Below are positions 28,485-38,432 of a stretch of 64,000 nt of DNA, one piece after another. Source of the stretch: Nocardioides panacisoli (GTDB lineage: Bacteria > Actinomycetota > Actinomycetes > Propionibacteriales > Nocardioidaceae); contig NZ_CP080409.1 in the NCBI RefSeq assembly GCF_019448235.1, forward strand, positions 310,001 to 374,000, given 5' to 3'. The notes beneath the pieces were generated by a model, which was not told the DNA's origin, did no database searches, and saw only the letters and a program-made list of their open reading frames with translations. Each line of letters begins with the position of its first letter. Positions within the stretch are counted from its first letter, which is position 1. The translations under genes and the position numbers were made by a program.

Positions 28485-28605
28485 AGGAGCGGTTCGACGG
28501 GGTCTCGACTCGACGCCGCTCGTCCCTCGCGGCGCCGGCTCGACCAACAAGGGGCCGCGCCCCTCACCGCGCCGGCTCGACCTGCAAGAGGACGCGACTC
28601 CTGTG
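28485..28605. repeat. Degenerate dispersed-type intergenic repeat, partly self-repeating
   Basis: The stretch carries CGGCGCCGGCTCGACC and, about 40 bp on, CGCGCCGGCTCGACC, along with GTCTCGACTCGACGCCGC. It is non-coding in appearance and resembles the CTCGAC-rich interspersed repeats found between genes in Nocardioides-type genomes. Similar CTCGACGACCGC sequence recurs in the tandem repeat at 35534-35762. Confidence 0.35.
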
Positions 28606-28645
28606 GTGCGTCCCGGGGTGCGACGCGGAGCCCGCGTGACGAGGA

Positions 28646-28676
28646 TTGCACGTGGGCGGCGTGGACTTTGTAACCT
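28646..28676 (+). promoter_or_regulatory. Probable ahcY promoter
   Basis: TTGCAC (28646-28651) and TAACCT (28671-28676) are 19 bp apart. They would give a leader of about 75 nt containing a small hairpin, AGTGC-AGAC-GCACT (28708-28721). I see no match to the SAH riboswitch core. Of the 339-bp gap 28418-28756, the rest holds only the repeat at 28485-28605. Confidence 0.35.
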
Positions 28677-28756
28677 GTTCAACGTCCTGTGCGGGAGACC
28701 CCGAAGAAGTGCAGACGCACTGCAGAGACCGACAGCGATGTAGTGAGGAAATCTCC

Positions 28757-30193
<1,437 letters not shown>

Positions 30194-30201
30194 GCACCAC
30201 G

Positions 30202-30242
30202 GCACGAGCCGCCGTCCCGGCCACCGGGGCGGCGGTTCGTGC
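30202..30242 (+). terminator. Strong hairpin after ahcY
   Basis: Nineteen consecutive base pairs (30202-30220 with 30224-30242, two G-T wobbles) close a CCA triloop, followed by TGTT. It begins 8 bp after the ahcY stop. It is the most stable intergenic hairpin I found, and it insulates mtrA from ahcY. Confidence 0.8.
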
Positions 30243-30263
30243 TGTTCCCGCCCGCCGCGATGG

Positions 30264-30269
30264 TTGAAT
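30264..30269 (+). promoter_or_regulatory. -10 box TTGAAT for mtrA
   Basis: TTGAAT ends 7 nt before ATG 30277, favouring it over the in-frame ATG at 30268. Confidence 0.35.
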
Positions 30270-30276
30270 GGACAGC

Positions 30277-30990
<714 letters not shown>

Positions 30991-30996
30991 GCCGAG

Positions 30997-32655
30997 GTGG
31001 CCCGCTTCCCGCTCCCTGACGGCGTACGCCGTGCCCTGACGTTCTGGCGCCGGTCGGTCCAGGCCCGCGTCGTGGCGAGCACCCTGGTGCTGACCGCGAT
31101 CGTGATCTGCGTGGTGGGCTGGTTCCTGCTGGGCCAGGTCCGCGACGGACTCCTCCAGCAGCGGGTCGACGTGGTGGTCAACGAGGCCGAGGCCGAGGTG
31201 GGCGACGCCCGCGCCCGGTTGGAGGCGGCACCCGGCACCGAGGGCAATGCGAGTCGTCAGCTGCGTGACCTCAGCGACCCGATCATCGAGCGGGCCGGGG
31301 GCCGGGGTGTCGCGGTCATCATCGGCGGCCCGGAGGTCGACGGGGTCGGCCTGGAGAGCGAGACCGCGCCGCGCACGACCGGCCTCGGCCTGGCCAGCGT
31401 CCCGCGGGACCTCCAGGACCACTTCGACGGCCTCAACCGGCCGACGGCGTGGACCTACACCACGATCGTGCGCGAGGGGACCGAGGGCGAGGACCTGAGC
31501 GAGCCCGGCGTCATCGTCGGTTCCCAGGTGGTCCTCCCCGCTGACGGCCGCACCTACACCGTCTACTTCCTCTACCCGCTGGCCGAGCAGGAGGAGACGC
31601 TCGGCCTGGTCACCCAGGCGCTGCTGACCGCCGCCGGACTCCTGCTGGCCCTGGTCGCCGGCGTGGCCTGGCTGGTGACCGGTCAGGTCGTGACACCGGT
31701 GCGGATGGCGCGCCGGGTCGCGGAGCGACTGGCGGCCGGGCAGCTGCAGGAGCGGCTCGAGGTGCGCGGGGAGGACGACCTGGCGCGCCTCGCGACCTCC
31801 TTCAACCAGATGGCGGTCAACCTGCAGCGCCAGATCCGCCAGCTCGAGGAGCTGAGCTGGGTGCAGCGCCGCTTCGTCTCCGACGTCTCCCACGAGCTGC
31901 GCACCCCGTTGACGACGGTGCGGATGGCCAGCGACGTGTTGCACGACGCGCGGGAGGACTTCGAGCCGGCGACGGCCCGCGCTGCCGAGCTGTTGCAGGT
32001 CGAGCTCGACCGCTTCGAGAACCTGTTGGTCGACCTGCTCGAGATCAGCCGGTTCGACGCCGGGGCCGCGGCGCTCGACGTCGAGGACGTCAACCTGCTC
32101 GACCTGGTGCACCGGGTCGTCGACGGCTGCCGCCCCGTGGCGGACGCGCGCGGCGTGGTGGTCCACGTGGAGCAGCCGGTGCGTCCGGTGCGGGCCGAGG
32201 TCGACGTACGCCGCGTCGAGCGAATCCTGCGCAACCTGGTCAACAACGCGATCGACCACGCCCGTGAGTACGGTGGCCGCGAGGACGTCACCATCACTCT
32301 GGCCTCGGACGGCAGGGCCGCCGCAGTGGCGGTGCGTGACCACGGTGTCGGCCTCGCGCCGGGGGAGGCGGCGATGGTGTTCAACAGGTTCTGGCGCGCC
32401 GATCCGGCCCGTGCCCGCAGCGGCGGCGGCACGGGCCTGGGCCTGGCGATCTCGCTCGAGGACGCGCACCTGCACGGTGGCTGGCTCCAGGCCTGGGGCC
32501 GCCCGGGGGCGGGCGCCCAGTTCCGGTTGACGCTGCCGCGACGGGTCGACGAGGACCTGCGCCACAGCCCGCTGCCGCTCGTGCCCGACGACGTCGGCCC
32601 CGGTCCGAACGCCATCGTCGACCCGACCCCGGTCAGCAGGGGAGGGTCGGCGTGA
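30997..32655 (+). CDS. mtrB: MtrB sensor histidine kinase
   Basis: A 552-aa membrane kinase. TM1 (ARVVASTLVLTAIVICVVGWFLL, about 24-46) and TM2 (LLTAAGLLLALVAGVAWLVTG) bracket an extracytoplasmic sensor of about 160 residues. HAMP, HisKA and HATPase domains follow. The phospho-His is in SDVSHELRTPLTT (about 299); the N-box is NLVNNAIDHA, and the G-box GTGLGLAI. The start is GTG. Its stop overlaps the lpqB GTG (GTGA), so kinase and lipoprotein are co-translated, as in other actinobacteria. Confidence 0.95.
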   Translation: MARFPLPDGVRRALTFWRRSVQARVVASTLVLTAIVICVVGWFLLGQVRDGLLQQRVDVVVNEAEAEVGDARARLEAAPGTEGNASRQLRDLSDPIIERAGGRGVAVIIGGPEVDGVGLESETAPRTTGLGLASVPRDLQDHFDGLNRPTAWTYTTIVREGTEGEDLSEPGVIVGSQVVLPADGRTYTVYFLYPLAEQEETLGLVTQALLTAAGLLLALVAGVAWLVTGQVVTPVRMARRVAERLAAGQLQERLEVRGEDDLARLATSFNQMAVNLQRQIRQLEELSWVQRRFVSDVSHELRTPLTTVRMASDVLHDAREDFEPATARAAELLQVELDRFENLLVDLLEISRFDAGAAALDVEDVNLLDLVHRVVDGCRPVADARGVVVHVEQPVRPVRAEVDVRRVERILRNLVNNAIDHAREYGGREDVTITLASDGRAAAVAVRDHGVGLAPGEAAMVFNRFWRADPARARSGGGTGLGLAISLEDAHLHGGWLQAWGRPGAGAQFRLTLPRRVDEDLRHSPLPLVPDDVGPGPNAIVDPTPVSRGGSA

Positions 32656-34382
32656 GGCCGCGCCGGGCGGCGATCGCCGCGATGCTGGGTGCCGTGCTGT
32701 TCACCGGCACCGCCTGCGTCGACCTGCCGACGTCGGGCCCGGTGGTGACCGCGACCAGCGACGCCCGCCCCGGCATCGACCCCGCCGCCGACGTGGACGC
32801 CCGCCCGCCGCAGGAGGGCGCGACCCGCAACGAGATCGTCACCGGCTTCCTGGACGCGATGACGTCGTGGCCGATCGAGACCAACGTCGCCAAGCAGTTC
32901 CTCACCCGTGACGCCGCCGAGAACTGGAACCCCGATGCCGGGACCGTGGTGTACGCCGACTACGTCCCCCCGGCGCAGGACGACGGCGTGGTCCGGGTGG
33001 AGCTGCTCGACGCCGACCGACTCGACGGGTCCGGTGGCTGGCGTGGCCCACTCGGCGAGGACGAACGCGCCGTGGACCTGCGGATGGAGCGCCAGGACGG
33101 TGAGTACCGCATCGCCAACCCGCCGGACGCGCTGCTGGTGCCCGACGCGTGGTTCCAGCAGCGGTTCCGCCAGGTCTCGCTGCACTTCCTCGACCCGGTC
33201 GGCAAGATCCTGGTCCCGGAGCCGGTGTTCGTGCCGATCGGGGAACAGCTCGCCACCTCGTTGGTCGAGGCGCTGCTCGCCGGCCCGCCCGAGGGCGCCG
33301 GGCGCGTGGTGCGCACCATGATCCCCTCCGGCCTGGACGTCGGCCTGTCGGTGCCGGTCAACGACGACGGGATGGCCCGGATCGAGCTCACCGGCGACAC
33401 CCCGCCGATCCCACCCGAGGTGGCGGACTTCGTGCTCGCCCAGTTCGCGTGGACGCTGCGGCAGGACCCCGACATCGACTCCTTCCGCGTGACCGTGGGC
33501 GGCGAGGAGGTCGTCGCCACGCACTCCTCCCCGCCGTACTCCGTGGACGGTGCCGAGGAGTTCGACCCCTCCGGGGTGGGGGTCGCCGACGTGCTCTACG
33601 GCCTCCGCGACGGCGTCCTGGTCAGCGGACGGGTGGACGACATCGAGCCGGTCGAGGGCCCGCTGGGGCAGGTGGATCTCGGCCTGACGTCGGTGGCGGT
33701 CACGCCGGTCGGCGCCGTCGCCGCGGGCGTCGTCGACGGCGGGACCCGGCTCGTCCGAGCCCCGGCCAACGTCGAGGGTGAGGTCACCACGCTGCTGGAG
33801 GGCGCGCGGCTCGCGCAGCCCAGCTGGGACGCCTCCGAGCGGCTCTGGAGCCTGGACCGTGCGCCCGGCGGTGCGGTCGTCCGGCTGGTCGAGGGGGAAC
33901 GGGTCCGCGAGGTCCGGGTACCCGGCGTGACCGGTGAGAACGCACGCCGGCTGCTCGTCTCGCGCGACGGCACGCGACTCGTCGCACTGGTCCGGGAACC
34001 CGCCGGGGACCGTGTCGTCACCTCCCGGGTCGTCATCGACTCGTTGGGCCAGGTGCGACGCGCCGTGGGCTCCCGCACGGTCCGCACCAATGCGGGTCCG
34101 CGGGTGCTCGACCTGGCCTGGACCGACCCGGTGGAGGTCTCGCTGCTGACCCCGGCCCGCGCCGGAAACCTCGTCGAGGTGACCACGCTCCCCGTCAACG
34201 GCGGGATCCAGGGAGCCACTGAGGTCTCGATCGTCGTGCGTGGCCGCGCCCAGGGACTCGCCGGGACCCCCAAGCCGGGCGAGCCGGTGTACGCCGTCCG
34301 GCCCGAGGAGCTGGTCGACGTCGGCACGCGCGCGGTGCGAGGACTCGCGGGCGTCACCACCTCGCTGGACTACGCGGGCTGA
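32652..34382 (+). CDS. lpqB: LpqB lipoprotein, MtrAB accessory factor
   Basis: A 576-aa lipoprotein. The signal segment (about 6-20) ends in FTGTAC, a lipobox with a non-standard Gly at -3. A GerMN domain (about 190-290: GEQLATSLVEALLAGPPEG, VPVNDDGMARIELTG) precedes a beta-propeller-like region (LLVSRDGTRLVALVREPAGDRVV). LpqB interacts with MtrB outside the membrane and modulates MtrA activity in mycobacteria. Gene order mtrA-mtrB-lpqB is fully conserved. Confidence 0.93.
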   Translation: MRPRRAAIAAMLGAVLFTGTACVDLPTSGPVVTATSDARPGIDPAADVDARPPQEGATRNEIVTGFLDAMTSWPIETNVAKQFLTRDAAENWNPDAGTVVYADYVPPAQDDGVVRVELLDADRLDGSGGWRGPLGEDERAVDLRMERQDGEYRIANPPDALLVPDAWFQQRFRQVSLHFLDPVGKILVPEPVFVPIGEQLATSLVEALLAGPPEGAGRVVRTMIPSGLDVGLSVPVNDDGMARIELTGDTPPIPPEVADFVLAQFAWTLRQDPDIDSFRVTVGGEEVVATHSSPPYSVDGAEEFDPSGVGVADVLYGLRDGVLVSGRVDDIEPVEGPLGQVDLGLTSVAVTPVGAVAAGVVDGGTRLVRAPANVEGEVTTLLEGARLAQPSWDASERLWSLDRAPGGAVVRLVEGERVREVRVPGVTGENARRLLVSRDGTRLVALVREPAGDRVVTSRVVIDSLGQVRRAVGSRTVRTNAGPRVLDLAWTDPVEVSLLTPARAGNLVEVTTLPVNGGIQGATEVSIVVRGRAQGLAGTPKPGEPVYAVRPEELVDVGTRAVRGLAGVTTSLDYAG

Positions 34383-34445
34383 GTCCCTCCACAGGTGGCG
34401 ACCGGACCCTTGCCCGGCTGCCCCACGGTGGGGTGCCATCGGCGA

Positions 34446-35210
34446 GTGGGGACCGTCATCAGTGAGCTCGTCGATGCGGCCGCCGACCTGCTGCTGGGCT
34501 CGGCCTGCCTCGGCTGCGGCCGCCCGGGGCGGCCCCTGTGCCCGGACTGTCGCGCCGGGCTCCCCGCCGGTGCGGCACTGCGTCGCCCGACGCCGTGCCC
34601 CGGCGGACTCGCCCCGACCTACAGCGCCGGTGAGTACGCCGACGCGCTGCGGTCCCTCGTCGTGGCCCACAAGGAGCGCCAGCTGCTGGCGCTGACCACG
34701 CCGTTGGGACACGAGCTCGCCGGTGCCGTGGCCCTTGCGCTGCGGGACGCCGGCGCGGCAGGACAGGTGCCCGTCGTCCTGGTCCCCGTGCCGTCACGGC
34801 CGTCGGTGGTGCGGGCACGCGGGCACGACGCGACGCTCGCGCTCACCCGTCGGGCCGCACGACAGCTGGGCCGCGGAGCCCACGCACCGCCGGTGCGAGT
34901 CGCCCGCCTGCTGCGGCTGCGCCCGGGGGTCGCCGACCAGGCCGGGCTCACCGCCGAGGAACGCCACGACAACCTGCGCCGATCCATGGCCGTCCGGGCG
35001 CGGCGTACCACCCGACTGGCCCGCCGCCACCCCGTCGCCCGGGTGGTCGTCTGCGACGACGTCCTCACCACCGGAGCGACCGCCCGGGAGGCCCAACGAG
35101 CCCTGGAGGCGGTCGGGATCCCGGTGCTGGCGGTCGCGACGGTGGCCGCCACGCGGCGACGCGCCGAAGATTCCCGGGCACCCCTTTCACCGCTTGCCCG
35201 AACCGACTAA
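34446..35210 (+). CDS. ComF-family phosphoribosyltransferase-like protein
   Basis: A 254-aa protein with an N-terminal zinc-finger-like segment (SACLGCGRPGRPLCPDC) and a C-terminal type I phosphoribosyltransferase domain ending in VVVCDDVLTTGATA, the PRPP-binding loop. Relatives include ComF of competence and GntX; the Rv3242c homologue sits at the same position. The biochemical role is unclear. GTG 34446 was chosen over a GTG at 34395 because recognisable family sequence begins soon after it. The stop TAA lies within a TAACGT box (35208-35213). Confidence 0.85.
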   Translation: MGTVISELVDAAADLLLGSACLGCGRPGRPLCPDCRAGLPAGAALRRPTPCPGGLAPTYSAGEYADALRSLVVAHKERQLLALTTPLGHELAGAVALALRDAGAAGQVPVVLVPVPSRPSVVRARGHDATLALTRRAARQLGRGAHAPPVRVARLLRLRPGVADQAGLTAEERHDNLRRSMAVRARRTTRLARRHPVARVVVCDDVLTTGATAREAQRALEAVGIPVLAVATVAATRRRAEDSRAPLSPLARTD

Positions 35211-35213
35211 CGT
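35208..35213 (+). promoter_or_regulatory. -10 box TAACGT for the hpf leader
   Basis: TAACGT overlaps the comF stop and ends 6 nt before ATG 35220, the same geometry as the leaderless starts elsewhere in the window. Transcription from here would make either a 196-codon message or a roughly 590-nt leader for hpf. Confidence 0.3.
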
Positions 35214-35219
35214 CACCAC

Positions 35220-35810
35220 ATGGAGTCCGCCCGGGTCCGTGGTTGCGTCGTTCCGGCGCTCACGGGAGCGGGTTGCCGTCAGGCACGCACTCCCGGCCGG
35301 GAACGACAAGCCGATGCCAGTCGCAGGCGAAACGGCCCACGTAAGGCGACCGCGAGGTCGCTGATCACGGTGCGGCTTAGTCATGAGTCCTGCCTCCCGC
35401 CGCGCGCCAGATGCGCGCGACCGGGGGAGAAGGTCAGTAGTGGCACCAAGCTGCGAGAGCCTCAGCAGGCGGGTGTGGGGACGAAGACCAGGTCGGCCGG
35501 GCGGACTCCACCTCTGCCGTCGTGTGGAGCGTCGGCGGCGTTGGCCTCGCTCGACGACCGCTCCGCCTTCCAGGTCGCCAGCGCTCGGCCGCCTTGCCGC
35601 CGCACCCACACGACGACAGAGGTCGGCGCGCAGGCGGCGTCGGCCTCGCTCGACGACCGCTCCGCCTTCCAGGTCGCCAGCGCTCGGCCGCCTTGCCGCC
35701 GCACCCACACGACGACAGAGCTCGGCGGGCAGGCGGCGTTGGCCCCGCTCGACCGCTCCACCCCTCGCGCTCCCGCACGTCCCAGCAATCAACACTGTGG
35801 AGGTATCTGA
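35220..35810 (+). other. Repeat-bearing region upstream of hpf; open frame of 196 codons, probably a leader
   Basis: The 599 bp between comF and hpf hold no recognised gene. One plus-strand frame is open from ATG 35220 to a TGA (35808-35810) that overlaps the hpf ATG. It includes two 33-residue repeats (LDDRSAFQVASARPPCRRTH) encoded by the 99-bp repeat. Against coding: third-position GC is visibly lower than in neighbouring genes, rare codons such as AGA, AGG and CTT are frequent, and hpf has its own GGAGG (35799-35803). Two hairpins, GCGACC-GCGA-GGTCGC (35346-35361) and a GCGCG stem near 35395-35425, argue for a structured RNA. I favour a long leader or small RNA. Confidence 0.3.
35534..35762. 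repeat. 99-bp tandem direct repeat, about 2.3 copies
   Basis: Units begin at 35534, 35633 and 35732, each with GGCGGCGT. The first two units differ at only three of 99 positions. The third is partial and has lost 3 bp. The near identity implies recent duplication or gene-conversion-like maintenance. The period is a multiple of three, so reading frames pass through. Confidence 0.9.
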
Positions 35811-36433
35811 TGGATGTCGTGGTCACCGGACGGCACATCGAGGTCTCGGACCGATTCAGGGAACATGCCGCCGACAAGCTGACGAAGCTGGAGAAGCACG
35901 ACCATCGCATCATGCGCGTGCACGTCGAGGTCGAGCGCCTCGGCAACCCGCGTCGCCACGACCACCAGATCCACCTCGAGCTCACCGCGTTCTCCAAGGG
36001 GCCGGTGATCCGGGCGGAGGCCGCCGCCGAGAACAAGATGGCCGCCCTCGACCTCGCGCTGGACAAGATGGCCAGCCAGATGCGCAAGGCCGCGGACCGT
36101 CGCAAGGTCCACCACGGCCTGCGTACGCCGACCTCGGTCGGCCAGGCGCTGGCCGACGTGCCGGTCGACGGGTTGGCCGCCGAGGGTGGCGAGGCCACCG
36201 ACACCGTCGCCGAGCGGCAGGTCGGCCCCATCACCGTGACCGGTGACGGTCCGATGGTGGTGCGCGAGAAGACGCACCCGGCGAGCCCGATGAACCTCGA
36301 CCAGGCGTTGTACGAGATGGAGCTGGTCGGTCACGACTTCTACCTCTTCGTCGACAAGGAGACCGAGCGCCCCTCGGTGGTCTACCGCCGCAAGGGCTAC
36401 GACTACGGCGTGATCGCGCTCGACGTGCACTGA
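35810..36433 (+). CDS. hpf: Long-form ribosome hibernation promoting factor
   Basis: A 207-aa protein. The N-terminal S30AE domain (about 1-100: MDVVVTGRHIEVSDRFREHA, ENKMAALDLALDKMASQMRK) binds the ribosomal decoding centre. After a linker, the C-terminal domain (about 150-207: MNLDQALYEMELVGHDFYLFVDK, VVYRRKGYDYGVI) drives formation of 100S ribosome dimers. The ATG overlaps an upstream TGA and has GGAGG six bases before it. Stress or stationary-phase induction is known for the family; the unusual repeat-bearing upstream region may take part. Confidence 0.94.
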   Translation: MDVVVTGRHIEVSDRFREHAADKLTKLEKHDHRIMRVHVEVERLGNPRRHDHQIHLELTAFSKGPVIRAEAAAENKMAALDLALDKMASQMRKAADRRKVHHGLRTPTSVGQALADVPVDGLAAEGGEATDTVAERQVGPITVTGDGPMVVREKTHPASPMNLDQALYEMELVGHDFYLFVDKETERPSVVYRRKGYDYGVIALDVH

Positions 36434-36520
36434 TCGCGCCAGTCGCCGCCGGTGCGCGGCCCCGGGCGAGGTTTGGGCAATACCCCTCCGCGCGCCCGGG
36501 CTGCGTGCCATCATTCCGGC

Positions 36521-37144
36521 GTGAGCACATCTGCGATCCGCGTCGCCGTCGTCGACGGACGTGAGTTGTCCCGCCGGGGCCTCGCGTTGCTGCTGGACGA
36601 CCGGGACGAGTTCGAGGTCGTCGCAGCGGTCGCCGGTGTCGGCGAGCTCGCCGTGGTCCCCGACGTGGCGCTCGTGGACGGCAGCGACCCCGGCCTCGAC
36701 GCCTGCTCGGCCCTCCAGCAGCTCGCACCCACCGCGCGGATCCTGGTGCTGACCGACGCCGGCGACGCCGACCCGTTCGCCGCCATGGGAGCCGGCGCGC
36801 TCGGCCTGCTCCACCGTGAGGCCAGCCTCGGTGAGCTCGTCGAGGGCATCGGCGTCGTCGCCGAGGGACACACCCTGGTGAGCTCCTCGATGACCGCGCG
36901 CATGGTGTCGGGGTTCCGTGACACCAACGGTTCCGCCAACGGCCACGGCAAGCTCACTGCACGGGAGTCCGAGGTGCTCCTCCTGGTCGCCGGCGGCCTG
37001 AGCAACCGCGAGATCGGCCTCAAGCTGGGGATCGCGGAGAACACCGCCAAGAACCACGTCCGGAACCTGCTGGAGAAGCTGCGACTGCGTTCGCGCACCG
37101 AGGCGGCGATGTACGCCGTCCGCGAGAAGCTGGTCGAGCCCTAG
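36521..37144 (+). CDS. LuxR/NarL-type response regulator with degenerate receiver
   Basis: A 207-aa regulator. The receiver half is recognisable (IRVAVVDGRELSRRGLALLL, PDVALVDGSDPG), but the acid pocket is DG instead of DD/DE, and the conserved lysine position reads LLHREAS (Arg for Lys). Phosphorylation-independent control is therefore possible. The C-terminal HTH (about 144-207) has LTARESEVLLLVAGGLSNREIGLKLGIAENTAKNHVRNLL. There is no kinase gene beside it. GTG 36521 lies 87 bp after hpf. The target is unknown; adjacency suggests a link to hpf or stationary-phase control. Confidence 0.85.
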   Translation: MSTSAIRVAVVDGRELSRRGLALLLDDRDEFEVVAAVAGVGELAVVPDVALVDGSDPGLDACSALQQLAPTARILVLTDAGDADPFAAMGAGALGLLHREASLGELVEGIGVVAEGHTLVSSSMTARMVSGFRDTNGSANGHGKLTARESEVLLLVAGGLSNREIGLKLGIAENTAKNHVRNLLEKLRLRSRTEAAMYAVREKLVEP

Positions 37145-37192
37145 GGCTCGCGCCGGGCCGCCACGCACGCCACGACTGTCCGTGCCCGCCCC

Positions 37193-37198
37193 TAGGGT
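37193..37198 (+). promoter_or_regulatory. -10 box TAGGGT for YcaQ-like gene
   Basis: TAGGGT ends 7 nt before GTG 37206, favouring that start over the ATG at 37182, which lies upstream of the box. Confidence 0.45.
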
Positions 37199-37205
37199 GG
37201 CGGCC

Positions 37206-38408
37206 GTGCAGTCGATCTCATCCGCGCAGGCGCGCCGCATCGCGCTCGCTGCCCAGGGCTTCGCCGATCCCGCGCACTCCCGCCCGACCCTGCGCACCCT
37301 CCAGCGCGCGGTCGACCGCACCGGCGTCCTCCAGGTCGACTCGGTCAACGTGCTCCAGCGGGCCCACTACATGCCGATCTACTCCCGCATCGGGCCCTAC
37401 GACACCGACCTGCTCCACCGTGCGGCCGACCGGCGGCCGCGTCGCTTGGTGGAGTACTGGGCCCACGTCCAGGCGCTGATGCCGGTCGACCTGTGGCCGG
37501 TGATGCACCACCGGCGCGAGCACTACCGCGCCCGGGGCGGCAAGTGGGCGGTGGTCGCCGAGGACCGAGCGCTCGAGCGACAGCTGCTGGCCGACGTCAC
37601 CGCCCGCGGTGCGTCGACCGCCCGCGACCTCGACGACGGGTTGCCGCGGCGCACCGACCACTGGGGATGGAACTGGTCGCGCACGCGGCAGATGCTGGAC
37701 TACCTGTTCACCGTCGGCGACCTGGCGATCGCGAGCCGCAACGCCCAGTTCGAGATCCGCTACGACCTGCCCTCCCGCGTCCTGCCGCCGGACGTGCTCG
37801 CGACCCCGCCGCTCGCCGAGCACGACGCCCACGTCGAGCTGGTCCGCCGCGCCGCCCGGTCCCACGGTGTCGCCACCGTCGCCGACCTCCGTGACTACTA
37901 CCGCCTGCCGCTGCTCGCCGACGCGGAGCGTGCGGTGTCCGAGCTCGTCGCGGCCGGTGAGCTCGAGCCGGTCCGGGTCGAGGGCTGGAGCCGCACGGGC
38001 TACCTCCACCACGCCGCGCGGCGACCGCGACGCATCCGGGCACGGGCGCTACTGAGCCCGTTCGACCCGGTGGTGTGGGAGCGCACACGTGCCGAGGAGC
38101 TCTTCGGCTTCCGCTACCGCATCGAGATCTACACCCCGGCCCACAAGCGCGAGTACGGCTACTACGTGCTCCCCTTCCTGCTCGACGACCGGCTCGTGGC
38201 GCGGGTGGACCTGAAGGCCGACCGCGGGGCCGGCGTCCTGCGGGTGCCGGCGGCGTACGCCGAGGCGCACGCGCCGCCCGAGACCGCCGCCGAGCTCGCG
38301 GCCGAGCTGCGCCGCCTCGCCGACTGGCTGGGCCTGGTCGACGTCGTGGTCGACCCCCGGGGCGACCTCGCGCCCGCACTCGCGGCCGAGGTCACCGCAG
38401 CACCGTGA
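37206..38408 (+). CDS. YcaQ/AlkX-like winged-helix DNA glycosylase
   Basis: A 400-aa HTH_42-family protein. The N-terminal part carries GVLQVDSVNVLQRAHYMPIYSR, whose QVD fits the Q-hydrophobic-D catalytic motif of E. coli YcaQ (AlkX), an interstrand-crosslink glycosylase; AlkZ proper has Q-x-Q. Further landmarks are LVEYWAHVQALMPVDLWPVMHHRR and the C-terminal LLSPFDPVVWERTRAEELFGFRYRIEIYTPAHKREYGYYVLPFLL. Unhooking of alkylated or crosslinked bases is inferred from these motifs. It is convergent with the fadD15-like gene, with 24 bp between the stops. Confidence 0.82.
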   Translation: MQSISSAQARRIALAAQGFADPAHSRPTLRTLQRAVDRTGVLQVDSVNVLQRAHYMPIYSRIGPYDTDLLHRAADRRPRRLVEYWAHVQALMPVDLWPVMHHRREHYRARGGKWAVVAEDRALERQLLADVTARGASTARDLDDGLPRRTDHWGWNWSRTRQMLDYLFTVGDLAIASRNAQFEIRYDLPSRVLPPDVLATPPLAEHDAHVELVRRAARSHGVATVADLRDYYRLPLLADAERAVSELVAAGELEPVRVEGWSRTGYLHHAARRPRRIRARALLSPFDPVVWERTRAEELFGFRYRIEIYTPAHKREYGYYVLPFLLDDRLVARVDLKADRGAGVLRVPAAYAEAHAPPETAAELAAELRRLADWLGLVDVVVDPRGDLAPALAAEVTAAP

Positions 38409-38432
38409 CGGACTCGATGCCGGCCGGACAGG

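Noticed and set aside
28418..28756. Possible SAH riboswitch in the ahcY leader
   Set aside because: The expected conserved core and paired elements could not be found. Only a 5-bp hairpin is present.
31683..34712. Minus-strand frame of about 1000 codons opposite mtrB and lpqB
   Set aside because: The opposite strand encodes well-conserved MtrB and LpqB; the antisense product has no domain.
35187..35795. Minus-strand frame of 202 codons with internal repeats across the hpf leader
   Set aside because: It arises from the 99-bp repeat read antisense. It has no start signal, and it runs into comF antisense.
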